Source of the DNA: Physcocola sp002396385
GTDB taxonomy: Bacteria; Bacteroidota; Bacteroidia; Bacteroidales; Paludibacteraceae
Length of the DNA: 6,929 nucleotides
Assembly: GCA_946535435.1 (NCBI GenBank)
Contig: CAMNDM010000080.1
Span: forward strand, 1-6,929
Reading direction: 5' to 3'
In this document: positions 6,732-6,929 of the stretch, one piece after another
Numbering within the stretch: the first letter of the stretch is position 1
How the letters are laid out: each line of letters starts with the position of its first letter
Translations under genes and position numbers: made by a program
Notes under the pieces: generated by a model
Seen by the model: only the letters and a program-made list of their open reading frames with translations
What the model was told of the DNA's origin: nothing
Databases searched by the model: none

Positions 6732-6769
6732 CTTCGAGGTGAAAAAACAGAGGTTTTCGAAGTTTTTTT
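6732..6769 (+). terminator. Intrinsic terminator of the lipoprotein gene
   Basis: CTTCGA (6732-6737) pairs perfectly with TCGAAG (6757-6762), extendable by two G-U pairs inside, and is followed at once by seven T residues (6763-6769). It lies about 30 bases after the lipoprotein stop in the right orientation. The stem is short and the loop long (15-19 bases, with internal AAAA/TTTT complementarity), so efficiency may be moderate. A 10-base palindrome GGGTATACCC (6723-6732) abuts its 5' side. Confidence 0.75.
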
Positions 6770-6852
6770 GCCCTAAAATAAAATCTTGTTATATTAATAT
6801 GTATTGAAAATCAGTGCTTAATAAAAAATATTGAAAATAATTCCTGGAATAA

Positions 6853-6883
6853 TTTGCCAGTTCGGCAAAAAGGCCTAATTTTG
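6853..6883 (+). promoter_or_regulatory. Strong Bacteroidota-type promoter for a transcript leaving the window
   Basis: TTTG (6853-6856) and TAATTTTG (6876-6883) match both the -33 and -7 consensus elements exactly, with the ideal 19-base spacer. The DNA upstream (about 6770-6850) is very A/T-rich, which would suit an UP-like activating element. Transcription should begin near 6887. No ATG occurs between there and the right edge, so what follows is a 5' leader or the beginning of an RNA gene. Confidence 0.8.
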
Positions 6884-6892
6884 CATCCGCTT

Positions 6893-6910
6893 TCGGGTTG
6901 TAAAACCTGA
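6893..6910 (+). other. Leader hairpin with GUAA tetraloop
   Basis: TCGGGTT (6893-6899) pairs with AACCTGA (6904-6910) over seven pairs, one of them G-U, closing a GTAA loop, which is a stable GNRA-type tetraloop in RNA. It begins only about six bases after the predicted transcription start of the 6853-6883 promoter. It is not a terminator, as no T run follows. An alternative pairing (ACGC 6910-6913 with GCGT 6923-6926) overlaps it by one base. It could be a structured leader or part of a longer RNA cut off by the window edge. Confidence 0.45.
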
Positions 6911-6929
6911 CGCCTCTGGGAAGCGTTCC

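Noticed and set aside
6723..6732. Palindrome GGGTATACCC as an operator site
   Set aside because: A single 10-base palindrome after a stop codon and next to a terminator, with no second copy near a promoter; nothing supports regulator binding.
6802..6838. Direct repeat TATTGAAAAT (6802-6811 and 6829-6838)
   Set aside because: Short A/T-rich repeat in an A/T-rich spacer, easily explained by chance; it may merely be part of the A/T-rich flank of the downstream promoter.
6890..6906. Resemblance of CTTTCGGGTTGTAAAA to the conserved 16S rRNA stretch around E. coli position 430
   Set aside because: Flanking bases do not match 16S rRNA: the preceding helix and the following sequence are wrong, and a strong promoter lies only about 10 bases before it. 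Treated as coincidence.

Overview
The window looks like chromosomal DNA of a member of the Bacteroidota, most likely order Bacteroidales and plausibly Prevotellaceae. The main evidence is a set of TAnnTTTG boxes (the Bacteroidota sigma -7 element) in front of every transcription unit. Start codons lack Shine-Dalgarno sequences, and there is a lipoprotein that joins a carboxypeptidase-regulatory-like fold to a TonB C-terminal domain, a combination common in this phylum. The genus is inferred from general style, not from a database match.

Layout. Bases 1-388 hold no convincing complete gene. They contain a perfect 11-bp inverted repeat (76-113), two short minus-strand frames with coding-like codon choice (1-93 and 117-287), and the intrinsic terminator of prs (325-362). 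Minus strand 389-1333 is prs, ribose-phosphate pyrophosphokinase. The interval 1334-1466 is a divergent promoter region serving prs leftward and mutS2 rightward. Plus strand 1467-3941 is mutS2, complete with ATPase, KOW-like and Smr nuclease domains. It is followed after 3 bases by a ten-helix EamA/DMT-family transporter (3945-4820), so the two are probably one operon. After a gap of 90 bases with its own -7 box comes a 596-residue lipoprotein (4911-6701), closed by an intrinsic terminator (6732-6769). A well-formed promoter at 6853-6883 then drives something that begins just before the right edge; its first transcribed bases can fold into a hairpin with a GUAA tetraloop.

How the genes relate. 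prs (PRPP supply) and mutS2 (recombination control or ribosome-collision rescue) are housekeeping genes that share only a promoter region. The transporter probably travels with mutS2 through translational coupling. The lipoprotein is the most accessory-looking part. It differs in base composition, carries in-frame tandem duplications, and places a TonB C-terminal domain on a lipid-anchored protein instead of one with an N-terminal transmembrane helix.

I found no mobile element, CRISPR array, tRNA or rRNA. I see no strong case for a wholly new system. The best leads are the lipoprotein architecture, the structured leader at the right edge and the unexplained left edge.
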